DNA of 64,000 bases. It comes from Streptomyces sp. NBC_01341 (GTDB taxonomy: Bacteria > Actinomycetota > Actinomycetes > Streptomycetales > Streptomycetaceae). The notes under the pieces are model-generated. The model saw only the letters and a list, made by a program, of their open reading frames with translations, was not told the DNA's origin and ran no database searches. The stretch's first letter is position 1; each line of letters begins with the position of its first letter. Positions 7,651 through 17,484 of this stretch are shown here, in pieces. The position numbers and the translations under genes were made by a program. The stretch is taken from the NCBI RefSeq assembly GCF_035946055.1, contig NZ_CP108364.1, forward strand, positions 2,728,001 to 2,792,000, given 5' to 3'.

Positions 7651-9762
7651 TCAGCCCTCGCCGCTCAGATCGATCGTGACGGTCCGCTCCGCCTCTGTCT
7701 TGCCGAGCAGTGCGCCCTGCATGGCCTGGGCGACGTCGTCCGGGCCGACCTGGTGCTGCTTGCCGTCGGCCTTGGTGATCATCACGCCGTCGAAGACACC
7801 GTCCAGCAGCGTCTCGATGGCCTTCTTGTCGTAGACCTCGACCAGCCTGCCGTCGACCGGCTTCATGGACAGGATCTGCGGCAGGGACCTGGCGGGACCG
7901 AAGTCGATCTTCTTGGGTCCGGCGTGGATCGTCACCAGCCCGGACATCGCGGGCTCCGCGAACTCCTTCATCGCCCGGTCCAGTTCGGCCTGGCTGATGG
8001 TGGGCTCGGTCGCCGCGACGGGCAGTTCGACGACGGCCGCCTTGCCGGTCTGGACCTGGGCGCGGTAGGCGTCGCGTACCGAGACCATCGACCGGTTGAC
8101 GTCGAGGGACTTACCCGCCTTGCCGGGCACGGCGACGGCCTTGTTCGGCTCGAACTTGATCGTGCCGTCGTTGGCCGAGCCGGAGACGCCCGCCAGGTCG
8201 GTGAGGGCGACTCCGAGCTTCTCCTCGTCGACTGGGATCACCGGGTCGGCGGGGCGTGCCCCGCCGAACAGGGAGCCGATCACGGAGACCGGGTTGTAGT
8301 CGCTGCCGGCGGCGCCACGGACGGTCTCCTGGCTGTCCAGGGTGAGACCCGCCTTGTCCGGGGCGAGTTCCTCCTCCTTGCCGTCCACGGACAGCTTGAG
8401 AGGTGCCTGGGCGCGCTTGCCGAAGGCGGCTTCCAGCTTGGTGACCGCCTCCTCCTTCGTGCCGCCGCCGATGTCGACGCCGAGCACCGTGGTGCCCTTG
8501 GGCACCTCGGAGTGGTTCATCAGCAGCCCGGCTCCGTAGGCCACGCCGAGCAGCACGAAGACGGCCGCACCCAGGAGCACCGGCTTGGAGCGGCCCTTCC
8601 TGGCGGGCGGCGCGGGCTTCGGAGCGGGCCGGGGCGCGGGCACGTGCGCGCCCGGGTCGGCCGGCCCGCCGCCTTGGGGGCCCTCGGGGGGCCGGACCGC
8701 GCCGGGACCGCCGGGGAACGCCGGGCGCGACGCCGAGGGGATGACGGGGATGCCGCTGGTGAGTGTGTCACCCGACACGTTTCCGCCGGGCACCTGGCCG
8801 AGGCCGGGCACCGGGGTCTGCGGGGTGAGGATCGCGGTGTCGTCGGACATCCGCGGCGGCGCCCCGCCGGGACCGCCGGGACGACCGCCGACCGGCCCAC
8901 CGGGGCGACCGCCCACCGGACCGCCGGGGCCGGCAGGTCCGCCCGCGGGGCCGCCGGGGAAGTTGTCGAGGTTGGGCGTGAGGGAGGAACTCCCCGTCAC
9001 CGGACCGGTGGTGGGACCGGACGGGCCGGGGCCGCCCGGCTGTCGCACACCGGGGCCGGGTGTGGTCAGCGGGCCGCCGGGGCCGCCCGCGCCGAACCCG
9101 TCGAGAGCGCTGCCGCCCTGCCCTGCGCCCGGCTGCTGCGGACCGTCCGAGAAATACGGCGAGTCCACGCGGGGCGGAGTCGGCGCGGGGCCGGGGCCCC
9201 GGCCCGCACCCGAAGGATCACCGGAGGCGGGGCCTCCGGGGCCCGGGCCGGGCGCTCCCGGTGGCGGGGTGGCGGACGCCGTCCCCTGAGGCGGGGTCGG
9301 AGCCTTGCGCGGCGCGAACCAGTCGCTGCCGCTCTTCTCCCGGGCCGGCTTCTCGGCCGGGGTCTCGGCGGCCGGGGCGCCGTCACGGGTCTCGGCCCCG
9401 GGTCCGGGCACCGCTCCGCCGGAGGACGGCGCGGATGCGCCGGGCTTGGGCGTGCTGCCGGCCCGCTCGCCGGCCGGAGCTCCGCCCGATGCGTCCGTCT
9501 CACTCATCGGTGTACGCATCACGACAGGCGGGATCGGACGCGAACCGGGGATGTTGATCCGGATGCGCGTCGTCAGCGTCGTCTCTGTTCTGGGCTCCTC
9601 GGGCTGAGGCGGATCCGCAGGCTCCGGAGTGTCGTCCGGCCCGTTCTGTGACGGGTGCAGCGACGGATACTGGCGTGATCCGTACGGCGGCGTACCCGAC
9701 GGGTACGCGGCTCCGCCGCGCCCCTGGGGGCCGGAGGACGAACTGTCAGTTTCACGACTCAA
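7651..9762 (-). CDS. Membrane protein with PG_binding_4 (VanW/YoaR-type) domains
   Basis: 703 aa from a TTG start (codon at 9760-9762), preceded by GGGAGAA. Residues 1-~370 are a long Pro/Gly-rich disordered cytoplasmic segment. One membrane helix follows (KPVLLGAAVFVLLGVAYGAG), then an extracytoplasmic region of about 280 residues with two putative peptidoglycan-binding repeats of the kind preceding VanW or L,D-transpeptidase domains (VDIGGGTKEEAVTKLEAAFG marks the first). No catalytic domain follows. It probably binds or senses peptidoglycan (inference). An upstream in-frame extension to 9894 lacks a plausible signal. Confidence 0.8.
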   Translation of the reverse strand: MSRETDSSSSGPQGRGGAAYPSGTPPYGSRQYPSLHPSQNGPDDTPEPADPPQPEEPRTETTLTTRIRINIPGSRPIPPVVMRTPMSETDASGGAPAGERAGSTPKPGASAPSSGGAVPGPGAETRDGAPAAETPAEKPAREKSGSDWFAPRKAPTPPQGTASATPPPGAPGPGPGGPASGDPSGAGRGPGPAPTPPRVDSPYFSDGPQQPGAGQGGSALDGFGAGGPGGPLTTPGPGVRQPGGPGPSGPTTGPVTGSSSLTPNLDNFPGGPAGGPAGPGGPVGGRPGGPVGGRPGGPGGAPPRMSDDTAILTPQTPVPGLGQVPGGNVSGDTLTSGIPVIPSASRPAFPGGPGAVRPPEGPQGGGPADPGAHVPAPRPAPKPAPPARKGRSKPVLLGAAVFVLLGVAYGAGLLMNHSEVPKGTTVLGVDIGGGTKEEAVTKLEAAFGKRAQAPLKLSVDGKEEELAPDKAGLTLDSQETVRGAAGSDYNPVSVIGSLFGGARPADPVIPVDEEKLGVALTDLAGVSGSANDGTIKFEPNKAVAVPGKAGKSLDVNRSMVSVRDAYRAQVQTGKAAVVELPVAATEPTISQAELDRAMKEFAEPAMSGLVTIHAGPKKIDFGPARSLPQILSMKPVDGRLVEVYDKKAIETLLDGVFDGVMITKADGKQHQVGPDDVAQAMQGALLGKTEAERTVTIDLSGEG

Positions 9763-9937
9763 AGCAGGTTCTCCCGATTGGCTCCGCCGCCCGTACTTCC
9801 CCCATGCCGCAGGCCAGGGGACGGCTCGGCGCGCGCACCACCATACTGGCCGCCACCGTAAGACTCTCCGCGCGCGGGTGAAACAAGGATGCACCCATCA
9901 CCCGGCGGGGGAGCAATCCGGAGGCGGACATACCACA

Positions 9938-10399
9938 TCATGTGCCAGGTCCGCCGGTGTTGTTGGCCGGAAATGGCAGCCGCGACATCGTGGCACACAT
10001 CACAGCGACCGCCATTCCGCCGAGCAGGAAGAGCGCCAGGCCGATCTCCTCGCCGAAGACGTAGTCGCCCTCGGGACGCCCGCCCAGCAGCAGGACGACG
10101 GAGATGAACCAGCCCACCGCCGGCACCAGGGCGCCGAGCTGTGTCCCGGTCAGCACCCGGCCGCCGTAGAACAGTCCGGCCGACGCGGCGAGGGCGAGCA
10201 GCAACCCGCCCGGGAACACGGCTGCCTGGACGAGGGTGCCCGCGAGTCCCACGGCCGCTCCCAGGATCACCAGGCCGACGTAGAGCGGGATCCGCGCCGG
10301 GTTGGGCGGCGCGGCGAGACCGGTGGGCGCCGGGCTTCTCGGCGGGGCGTTGGTGCGCGGCGACTCCGACGAGGCTCGGGGCCTCTGCCTGCTGCTCAT
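9938..10399 (-). CDS. DUF6113-like small membrane protein
   Basis: 153 aa. After a disordered Pro/Ser-rich N-terminus of about 35 residues come four predicted membrane helices, among them [35 protein letters not shown] and [15 protein letters not shown]. Its ATG overlaps the mshB stop by 4 bp (ATGA), indicating translational coupling. Function is unknown, and the constant pairing with mshB in streptomycetes is recalled rather than shown here. Confidence 0.8.
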   Translation of the reverse strand: MSSRQRPRASSESPRTNAPPRSPAPTGLAAPPNPARIPLYVGLVILGAAVGLAGTLVQAAVFPGGLLLALAASAGLFYGGRVLTGTQLGALVPAVGWFISVVLLLGGRPEGDYVFGEEIGLALFLLGGMAVAVMCATMSRLPFPANNTGGPGT

Positions 10400-11313
10400 G
10401 CCTGTGCTCCCGGTGCGAGGGCCGCGTCCGGCACGCCCGCGAAGAGGTCGTGCTCCCTGCCCCCATCCTGGCCGCCGTGGACCCCGCGCACCAACTGGTA
10501 GTACTCGGTCGTGAAGACGGGCTGCCCGAGGTCGTTCGAGAGGGCGAAGAAGGGCCCGTCCACGGCGATCTGCGTCGCGTGCGCCCGCATGGCCGCGGTC
10601 TTCGCCTCGGCGTACGCGGAGCCGTCGATCTCCGTCGTGATCTCCGCGTCGTCCACGACACCGGGTACGTCGTCGATCGCGGCGATCCCCGGGAAGGCGT
10701 CGGGCCGCGTCTCACGGAGCCTGGCGAACAGTTCCTCGGCCACCGGCCGCGGCACCCTGTTCCAGTAGATCTTGGCAATGGTGTGCGGGGCGCCGGAACC
10801 GGCGTCGTGGGCGGGATCGGCCGCCAGTTCCGCCGCCCGCATCGCGACGCGGTGCGCCTGGATGTGGTCGGGGTGGCCGTAGCCGCCGTCGGGGTCGTAC
10901 GTGACGAGGACCTGGGGGCGCAGGGAGCGGATCACTCCGACGAGGGAGCCGGCCGCCTCGTCGGGGTCGGCGGCCCAGAAGGCGCCGGGGCGGTGGTTCT
11001 GCTCGGTGCCCATCATTCCGGAGTCGCGGTAGCGTCCCGGGCCGCCGAGGTAGCGGTGGTCGGTGACGCCGAGCTCCCTCATCGCGGCGGCGAGTTCGCC
11101 GGTGCGGTGGGCGCCCAGGCCGCCGTCACGGTCCGCGGCCAGGTGCGCGAGGTCCGGCGGGATGACCTCGCCCTCCTCGCCGAGGGTGCACGTCACCAGG
11201 GCGACGTGGGCGCCCTCGGCCGCGTACCTGGCCATGGTGGCGCCGTTGTTGATCGACTCGTCGTCGGGGTGCGCGTGCACGAGGAGCAGACGGCGGCGGG
11301 GAAGGTCCTTCAT
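10396..11313 (-). CDS. mshB: Mycothiol biosynthesis deacetylase MshB
   Basis: 305 aa zinc deacetylase (LmbE/PIG-L family) that removes the acetyl group from GlcNAc-inositol, giving GlcN-Ins for mycothiol, the main actinobacterial thiol. The Zn-binding and base motif AHPDDES is at residues 14-20 and the second motif GHPDH ends at residue 150. Length and the phrase [15 protein letters not shown] match MshB rather than the related mycothiol conjugate amidase Mca. It is first in a two-gene unit with the DUF6113 gene. Confidence 0.95.
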   Translation of the reverse strand: MKDLPRRRLLLVHAHPDDESINNGATMARYAAEGAHVALVTCTLGEEGEVIPPDLAHLAADRDGGLGAHRTGELAAAMRELGVTDHRYLGGPGRYRDSGMMGTEQNHRPGAFWAADPDEAAGSLVGVIRSLRPQVLVTYDPDGGYGHPDHIQAHRVAMRAAELAADPAHDAGSGAPHTIAKIYWNRVPRPVAEELFARLRETRPDAFPGIAAIDDVPGVVDDAEITTEIDGSAYAEAKTAAMRAHATQIAVDGPFFALSNDLGQPVFTTEYYQLVRGVHGGQDGGREHDLFAGVPDAALAPGAQA

Positions 11314-11384
11314 GGGACCACCCTACGAGCCGCCCGCCCCCCGGGCCGAACGCCCCACGGGTTCGGGGGCGCACCGCACACCGG

Positions 11385-11579
11385 TCAGAACTTGATGCCC
11401 CCGATCATTCCTGCCACGTTCGACGTCACCTCCGAGATGGTCGGTGCGATCGACGAGCTCGCCAGGTAGAACCCGAGCAACATGCAGACCACCGCGTGTC
11501 CGCCCTTCAGTCCGGATTTCCGGATGAGCAGGAAGACGACGATCGCCAGCAGCACCACCGCCGAAATCGAGAGTGCCAC
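11385..11579 (-). CDS. Small integral membrane protein
   Basis: 64 aa with a good GGAGGTGAACCGCC ribosome-binding site. One hydrophobic helix opens the protein (LSISAVVLLAIVVFLLI) and a second hydrophobic stretch follows (AVVCMLLGFYLASSS), then a short SNVAGMIGGIKF tail. Similar short proteins are common in streptomycetes and have no assigned role. It is divergent from the S9 peptidase gene, with 166 bp between them. Confidence 0.75.
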   Translation of the reverse strand: MALSISAVVLLAIVVFLLIRKSGLKGGHAVVCMLLGFYLASSSIAPTISEVTSNVAGMIGGIKF

Positions 11580-11745
11580 GGCGGTTCACCTCCATCAGTA
11601 CGGTCGGGACAGGCAGCACACATGGAGCCAGCAGGTTCATACCCACCGAGCGCTACGGATCATAACTATCCGTGCCGACGCATTGATCGGGGCACAGCAG
11701 CACGAGGGGCGCACGGACCGCCCGGCGAGGGCTAGGTTCGAGGCC

Positions 11746-13872
11746 ATGACCTCGCAGAAGCTGTCTTTTCCCCGCCAGCACGCCCGGACCCAGAGGTTCA
11801 CTCTCGGCGCACCGCGGGCGTTCACCGTCTCACCGGATGGGACGCGGGTGCTGTTCCTCAGGTCGGCGTCCGGCACCGACCGGGCTAACCGGCTCATGGT
11901 CCTGGACACGGGGACGGGCGAGGAGCGGGTCGCCGCCGATCCCGCCGCCCTGCTCGGCGGTTCGGCGGAGAAGCTGTCACCGCAGGAGAGGGCCCGCCGC
12001 GAGCGGACCAGGGAGGGCTCGGCGGGCATCGTGGGCTACGCCGTCGACGACGCGGCCGAGTTGGCCGCCTTCACGCTCTCCGGAAGGGCGTACGTCGCGG
12101 AGTTGAGGGCCGGCACGGCGCGCGCCCTGCCGGTACCGGGCCCGGTGATCGATCCGCGGCCCTCCCCCGACGGCCGTCACGTCGCCTACGTCGTGCGGGG
12201 CGCGCTGCGCGTGGTCGGCGCGGAGGGCGAGCGTGACCGCGTGGTCGCCGAGCCGGAGGACGCGAACACCTCGTACGGCCTCGCGGAGTTCGTCGCGGCC
12301 GAGGAGATGAGCCGCTACCGGGGTTTCTGGTGGTCGCCCGGCTCGGACCGCCTGCTGGTCGCCCGGGTCGACGACAGCGCCGTCCAGCGGTGGTGGATCG
12401 CCGATCCGGCGCACCCCGGCAGCAAGCCCGCCGAGGTCGGCTATCCGGCGGCCGGGACGGCCAACGCCGCGGTGACGCTGTTCGTGACGGACCTGGACGG
12501 AAACCGCACGGAGGTCGTGTGGGACCGCTCGCGCTTCCCCTACCTGGCACGCGTGCACTGGTCCACGAACGGGGCGCCGCTGCTTCTCGTGCAGGCGCGC
12601 GACCAGCGCAGCCAGCTGCATCTCGCCGTCGACCCGGAGAGCGGCGCCACGCGCACGGTGCACGTCGACGAGGACGACATCTGGCTTGATCTTTTCGCCG
12701 GGGTGCCCGCGTGGGCCCCGGACGGCCGACTGGTGAGGATCACCGACGAGGGCGGCGCCCGGGTGCTCTCGGTCGGCGACAGACTGCTGACCGGGGACCG
12801 GCTGCACATCCAGGCCGTGCTGGACATCGGCGAGTCGGACATTCTGGTCCAGGCGACGGCCGGGGAGAGCGCGGCGGACCCGGAGACCGGGCAGAGCCAT
12901 GTGTACCGGGTCAACGAACTGGGCGTCGAGCGTGTGAGCGAGGGCGCCGGGGTGCACTCCGCGGTGCGCTCGGGCAGGGTGACGGTGCTGGTGTCCGCCT
13001 CCCTGGAGCACCCCGGGACGGCGGTACAGGTGCTGGGTGACGGCAGGCGGATCGCCACCGTGGCGAATCTCGCCCAGGAACCGGTCCTCACCGCCCGGGT
13101 GCACCTGACGGAAGGGGGCGCACGGCGCATCCCGTGCGCCGTGCTGCTCCCCTCCGGGTACACGGAATCCGACGGTCCGCTTCCGGTGCTGATGGATCCG
13201 TACGGCGGCCCCCACGGGCGGCGGGTCGTCGCCGCTCACAACCCGCACCTCACGTCCCAGTGGTTCGCCGACCAGGGTTTCGCCGTGGTCGTGGCGGACG
13301 GCCGGGGCGCGCCCGGACGCTCCCCCGGCTGGGAGAAGGCCGTCAGGGACGACTTCACCCTCACCCTGGACGACCAGATCGAGGCGCTGCACGCACTGGC
13401 GGAGCGCTTCCCGCTGGACCTGTCGAAGGTCGCCGTGCGCGGCTGGTCGTTCGGCGGCTACCTCTCCGCGCTCGCGGTGCTGCGGCGCCCCGACGTGTTC
13501 CACGCGGCCGTCGTCGGAGCCCCGGTGGCGGACTGGCGGCTGTACGACACCCACTACACCGAGCGCTGCCTCGGCGACCCCGCGGCACAGCCGGAGGTGT
13601 ACGCCCACAGCTCGCTGGTGACCGACGAGGGACTCTCCGAGCCGGCCGGTCAGGCACGGCCGATGATGATCGTGCACGGCCTCGCTGACGACAACGTGGT
13701 GGTGGCCCACGCCCTGCGGCTCTCCTCCGCCCTGCTCTCGGCCGGCCGGCCGCACGAGGTGCTGCCGCTGAGCGGGGTGACGCACATGACGCCGCAGGAG
13801 CAGGTCGCCGAGAACCTGCTCCTGCTCCAGGTGGACTTCCTCAGGCGTTCGCTGGGGCTGCCCCGGGCGTAG
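11746..13872 (+). CDS. S9-family (DPP IV-like) serine peptidase
   Basis: 708 aa without an obvious signal peptide. The N-terminal ~430 residues form a DPP IV-type beta-propeller (YGLAEFVAAEEMSRYRGFWWSP and VARVDDSAV are family landmarks, the EE acting on the substrate N-terminus). The C-terminal alpha/beta hydrolase has S568 in GWSFGGY, D648 in HGLADDNV and H680 in GVTHMT, a complete triad at family spacing. It should cleave dipeptides from peptide N-termini. The MTSQKLSFPRQHART start at 11746 matches homologues; the frame is open further upstream but not plausible. It could process peptides imported by the neighbouring opp systems (speculative). Confidence 0.92.
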   Translation: MTSQKLSFPRQHARTQRFTLGAPRAFTVSPDGTRVLFLRSASGTDRANRLMVLDTGTGEERVAADPAALLGGSAEKLSPQERARRERTREGSAGIVGYAVDDAAELAAFTLSGRAYVAELRAGTARALPVPGPVIDPRPSPDGRHVAYVVRGALRVVGAEGERDRVVAEPEDANTSYGLAEFVAAEEMSRYRGFWWSPGSDRLLVARVDDSAVQRWWIADPAHPGSKPAEVGYPAAGTANAAVTLFVTDLDGNRTEVVWDRSRFPYLARVHWSTNGAPLLLVQARDQRSQLHLAVDPESGATRTVHVDEDDIWLDLFAGVPAWAPDGRLVRITDEGGARVLSVGDRLLTGDRLHIQAVLDIGESDILVQATAGESAADPETGQSHVYRVNELGVERVSEGAGVHSAVRSGRVTVLVSASLEHPGTAVQVLGDGRRIATVANLAQEPVLTARVHLTEGGARRIPCAVLLPSGYTESDGPLPVLMDPYGGPHGRRVVAAHNPHLTSQWFADQGFAVVVADGRGAPGRSPGWEKAVRDDFTLTLDDQIEALHALAERFPLDLSKVAVRGWSFGGYLSALAVLRRPDVFHAAVVGAPVADWRLYDTHYTERCLGDPAAQPEVYAHSSLVTDEGLSEPAGQARPMMIVHGLADDNVVVAHALRLSSALLSAGRPHEVLPLSGVTHMTPQEQVAENLLLLQVDFLRRSLGLPRA

Positions 13873-13893
13873 GGCACGGCGGCCGGGGGTACT

Positions 13894-15018
13894 TCACCAG
13901 CCCGGCGGCGGCGAGGCGGGCGGTGGCGGGTTGCCGGACCCGCCGCCGGTCTGCGGATAGCCGTAGCCGGGACTGCCGGCCGATGGGTAGCCGTGACCCT
14001 GCGGCCCGCTCTGCGGATAGCCGTAGCCGGGTGTCCCTCCCGGCGGGTAGCCGTAGCCCTGCGCCCCGCTCTGCGGATAGCCGTAGCCGCCGTACCCCTG
14101 GTTCCGGCCGTCGGCGTCCTGTGGGCCCCGGCGTGCGAGGACCAGCAGGGCCGTCGCCCCGGTGAGGAGGAGCAGGACCGAGGTGAGCACGATGAGCTGC
14201 TGCTCCGCCCCCAGGTCGCCGAAGCGGTCCGTCATCCGGTGGTGGAAGGCCCGGGCGGTCCCGGTGACGCCCGACAGCAGGAGGAACGCCGCGAGGATCA
14301 TGCCGAGGGGCCGGGCGTGGACGGCACGGAAGAGCGCGGTCCACGCCACCACGAGGCAGAGCACCGCGAGCACCGAGCTGCTCCAGCCGGGCGGAGCGGC
14401 GGTCAGCCCGGTCTGGATGACGCGTCCGCCGATGAACCAGTCGGGATAGAGCGCGGAGGGCAGCGTGAAGAACTGGCGCACCTCCCAGGCGATCAGGACG
14501 GCCCCCGAGATGCCGAGCGCCAGGAACGCGGCGACGCCGGCCCCCTGGCCCGGCCCGGTCGGCAACGGCTCGTAGGGGTCGGCGGGCTGCCTGCGGCCGG
14601 CCGCGCCGGTGACGATCAGCGCGAGCCCGGCGGCGAGCGCGACGAAGGTCCCGATGAGGGCGCGGGTGCGCAGCTCGTCGCCGTACCGCTGGTCCATCCA
14701 GGACGCGCCGATGATCCAGACACCGGGGAGGCGGAGCGCGAAGGTGACGATGCCGGTGGTGACCAGCGTGGAGGCCGCCACCGGGGAGCGCAGCGCGGCG
14801 ATCAGCGCGACGACGTAGACGAGGAACAGTGCCGGATCGGCCTGCAGAGTGGCGGGCAGCCCCTCCGGCCGGGCGTCGATATAACCCGCCCAGTAGCGCA
14901 GCAGGTCCAGCGGCTCCCCGACGGCCCGGAGGTCCCGCACGATCCAGCCGCCGACCGTGGCCGCGAGCACGGCAAGCAGCACGGCTCCGGTGATTCTGGC
15001 TCCCCGCGTGAGTATCAC
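13894..15018 (-). CDS. Multi-pass membrane protein with Gly-Tyr-Pro repeat tail
   Basis: 374 aa. About seven membrane helices occupy residues ~10-300, beginning ARITGAVLLAVLAATVGGWIV. The cytoplasmic C-terminal ~70 residues are low-complexity repeats of the type GYGYPQSG, ending PPPPASPPPGW. The membrane domain is not recognised. It is convergent with the S9 peptidase gene (22 bp apart). Confidence 0.75.
   Translation of the reverse strand: MILTRGARITGAVLLAVLAATVGGWIVRDLRAVGEPLDLLRYWAGYIDARPEGLPATLQADPALFLVYVVALIAALRSPVAASTLVTTGIVTFALRLPGVWIIGASWMDQRYGDELRTRALIGTFVALAAGLALIVTGAAGRRQPADPYEPLPTGPGQGAGVAAFLALGISGAVLIAWEVRQFFTLPSALYPDWFIGGRVIQTGLTAAPPGWSSSVLAVLCLVVAWTALFRAVHARPLGMILAAFLLLSGVTGTARAFHHRMTDRFGDLGAEQQLIVLTSVLLLLTGATALLVLARRGPQDADGRNQGYGGYGYPQSGAQGYGYPPGGTPGYGYPQSGPQGHGYPSAGSPGYGYPQTGGGSGNPPPPASPPPGW
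13951..14096. repeat. Coding tandem repeats (GYGYPQSG units)
   Basis: The block CTGCGGATAGCCGTAGCCGG recurs three times with close variants between, encoding repeated GYGYPQ/GYGYPP units on the minus strand. Confidence 0.85.
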
Positions 15019-15084
15019 CCCGCGATACTCCTCCGCGGCCCGCGGACGGACAAGGGGGCCTGTGGGGCGGGGCGGGCACAGGTA

Positions 15085-15120
15085 ACCGGCCGGGGCGACA
15101 CGATGGACGCCCCGGCCGGT
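15085..15120. terminator. Terminator hairpin after first opp operon
   Basis: Perfect 13 bp stem (ACCGGCCGGGGCG and its complement) with a 10 nt loop, about 100 bp beyond the end of the minus-strand ABC operon. Confidence 0.75.
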
Positions 15121-15223
15121 TCACGGCACCCGCACGGCCGTACGTTCTCCATGGTGGAGCGTTCGTATATCGGAGCCGCGACGGTCAAGTTGCCTGCGTG
15201 TTAACGAGCATGAGGGTCGTTCA

Positions 15224-16504
15224 TCACTCTTTGTCCTCCCGGGACCCGGGCTCTCCGGGCTCTGCTGGGTCTGCGGGGTCTACCCGCTCTCCGGGCTCCG
15301 CCGGGTCTGCGGGGGCACCCGTTCCCCGGTCCCCCTTGTCCAGGGACGGCGGCGCGTCCGCGGGCTCCGGCGTCTCCAGGAGGCCCTCCGTCGGCACCAC
15401 CTGCTTCTCCTCGGCGAAGTGACAGGCCGAGTCGTGCCGCGCCGGTGTCTCCGTGTCCCGGAAGACCGCGGGCACCGCCAGCAGCGGCACCTCCAGCTCG
15501 CACCGTTCCTGCGCCTTCCAGCACCGGGTGCGGAACCGGCAGCCGGACGGGATGTTCGCGGGGGACGGCACGTCGCCGTGGAGGATGATCCGCTCGCGGT
15601 GGGCACGCGCCGTCGGGTCGGGCACCGGCACGGCGGAGAGCAGCGCCTGGGTGTAGGGGTGCGTGGGGTGGTCGTAGATCTCCGCGTCCGTGCCGACCTC
15701 GACGATCCGCCCGAGGTACATGACGCCGACCCGGTCCGAGATGTGCCGCACGATCGAGAGGTCGTGTGCGATGAAGATGAAGCTCAGACCGAGGTCGGCC
15801 TGCAGCCGGTCCAGCAGGTTCACGACCTGGGCCTGCACGGAGACGTCGAGCGCCGAGACCGGCTCGTCCGCCACGATGATCTCGGGGTTGAGGGCGAGAC
15901 CGCGGGCGATGCCGATGCGCTGGCGCTGACCGCCGGAGAACTGGTGCGGATAGCGGTTGATGTACTCCGGGTTCAGCCCGACGACGTCCAGCAGGTCCTG
16001 CACCTTCTGCCGGCGGCTCCCCTTGGGCGCCACCTCGGGGTGGATCTCGTACGGTTCGCCGATGATGTCGCCGACCGTCATGCGCGGGTTCAGCGAGGTG
16101 TACGGGTCCTGGAACACCATCTGGATGTTGCGGCGCACGGCCTTCAGGGCGCGGCCGGACAGCTTGGTGATGTCGTCGCCCTTGTAGCGGATGACGCCCC
16201 CGGTCGGCGGCTCTAGGTGGACCAGCATCTTGGCGACGGTCGACTTGCCGCAGCCGGACTCCCCCACGATGCCGAGCGTCTCGCCCGCCGCCAGGTCGAA
16301 GTCCACGCCGTCGACGGCCTTGACCGCGCCGATCTGCTTCTGGAAGAGGATGCCTCTGGTCAGCGGGTAGTGCTTGACCAGGCCACGCACCTCCAGGATC
16401 GGGTCGCCCTCGGCGAACGGCCGCCCGCGGTCGGCGTCCCGCGCCTCGGAGAGCAGTGTGGAGCCTCCCGCGGATCCCCCGCGCCCCGTGTCCTCAGCGT
16501 GCAT
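15224..16504 (-). CDS. Oligopeptide ABC transporter ATPase, OppF-like (operon 1)
   Basis: 426 aa ABC ATPase with Walker A GESGCGKS, signature FSGGQRQR, Walker [13 protein letters not shown] and the oligo_HPY C-terminal region containing [15 protein letters not shown]. It energises uptake with its OppD-like partner. It overlaps oppD by 11 bp. The last ~50 residues are a repetitive, acidic Pro-rich tail ([19 protein letters not shown]) absent from the operon 2 paralogue; the underlying DNA repeats lie at about 15250-15315. It is last in its operon. Confidence 0.93.
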   Translation of the reverse strand: MHAEDTGRGGSAGGSTLLSEARDADRGRPFAEGDPILEVRGLVKHYPLTRGILFQKQIGAVKAVDGVDFDLAAGETLGIVGESGCGKSTVAKMLVHLEPPTGGVIRYKGDDITKLSGRALKAVRRNIQMVFQDPYTSLNPRMTVGDIIGEPYEIHPEVAPKGSRRQKVQDLLDVVGLNPEYINRYPHQFSGGQRQRIGIARGLALNPEIIVADEPVSALDVSVQAQVVNLLDRLQADLGLSFIFIAHDLSIVRHISDRVGVMYLGRIVEVGTDAEIYDHPTHPYTQALLSAVPVPDPTARAHRERIILHGDVPSPANIPSGCRFRTRCWKAQERCELEVPLLAVPAVFRDTETPARHDSACHFAEEKQVVPTEGLLETPEPADAPPSLDKGDRGTGAPADPAEPGERVDPADPAEPGEPGSREDKE

Positions 16505-17471
16505 CGAGCGTCTCCTTCCAGAAGTGGCAGGCGCTCCGGCGTTCCTCGTCCACGGTGTAGAGCGGCGGGACGTCCGTGCGGCACACGGCCTGGGCCATCG
16601 GGCAGCGCGGGTGGAAGGCGCAGCCGGACGGGATGCGCAGCAGGTTCGGCGGCAGGCCCTTGATCGCGTAGAGCTCCTGGCCCTTCTGGTCCAGCCGCGG
16701 GATGGAGCGGAGGAGGCCCTTGGTGTACGGGTGCGCGGGGGCCTTGTAGATCTCGTGGACGGGGGACGTCTCGACGATCCGGCCCGCGTACATCACCGCG
16801 ATCTTGTCCGCGACGTCGGCGACCACGCCCAGGTCGTGGGTGATGAGGATGAGCCCCATGTTGAGCTCGCGCTGGAGTTCCGCGAGGAGGTCCATGACCT
16901 GCGCCTGGACGGTCACGTCGAGCGCGGTGGTCGGTTCGTCGGCGATGATCAGCGAGGGCTCCAGCGCCATCGCCATCGCGATCATGATGCGCTGGCGCAT
17001 ACCGCCGGAGAACTGGTGCGGGAAGTCACCGACGCGTTGCCGGGCGGCGGGGATGCGCACCCGGTCCATCAGCTCGATGGCCTTGGCCTTGGCGTCCCCC
17101 CGGGACATCCCGCGGTGCACGACGAACATCTCGCCGAGCTGCTGCCCGACGCTGAGCACGGGGTTCAGTGAGGAGAGGGCGTCCTGGAAGATCATGGCCA
17201 TCTCCTGGCCGCGGATCCGGCGCCGCTCCTCCTTCTTGAGCTTCAGCAGGTCGCGGTCCTTGAAGAGGATCTCTCCCCCGCTGATCTTGCCGGGCGGCAT
17301 GTCGAGGATGCCCATGACCGCCTGGGCGGTGACCGACTTCCCGGAACCGGACTCGCCCAGCACCGCGAGCGTCTCGCCCTCGGCCACGGAGTAGTTGACC
17401 CCGTTGACGGCCTTGGCCACCCCGTCCCGGGTGTGGAACTCCACGTGCAGATCGCGCACTTCGAGCAACAT
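16494..17471 (-). CDS. Oligopeptide ABC transporter ATPase, OppD-like (operon 1)
   Basis: 325 aa. Walker A GESGSGKS, signature FSGGMRQR, Walker [13 protein letters not shown] and switch ITHDLG are all intact. The C-terminal oligo_HPY region carries GCAFHPRCPMAQAVC, the Cys pattern seen in OppD/DppD proteins. It pairs with the OppF-like subunit. Very close in sequence to the operon 2 OppD, pointing to duplication of the whole operon. Confidence 0.93.
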   Translation of the reverse strand: MLLEVRDLHVEFHTRDGVAKAVNGVNYSVAEGETLAVLGESGSGKSVTAQAVMGILDMPPGKISGGEILFKDRDLLKLKKEERRRIRGQEMAMIFQDALSSLNPVLSVGQQLGEMFVVHRGMSRGDAKAKAIELMDRVRIPAARQRVGDFPHQFSGGMRQRIMIAMAMALEPSLIIADEPTTALDVTVQAQVMDLLAELQRELNMGLILITHDLGVVADVADKIAVMYAGRIVETSPVHEIYKAPAHPYTKGLLRSIPRLDQKGQELYAIKGLPPNLLRIPSGCAFHPRCPMAQAVCRTDVPPLYTVDEERRSACHFWKETLDAR

Positions 17472-17484
17472 GGCAGCGGGCTCC

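Noticed and set aside
7636..9651. Long plus-strand reading frame opposite the PG_binding_4 gene
   Set aside because: High-GC shadow of the minus-strand gene; no coherent protein family, and low-complexity composition.
13951..14096. CRISPR-like array
   Set aside because: Repeats are in-frame codons of a membrane protein tail with no unique spacers; no cas genes in the window.
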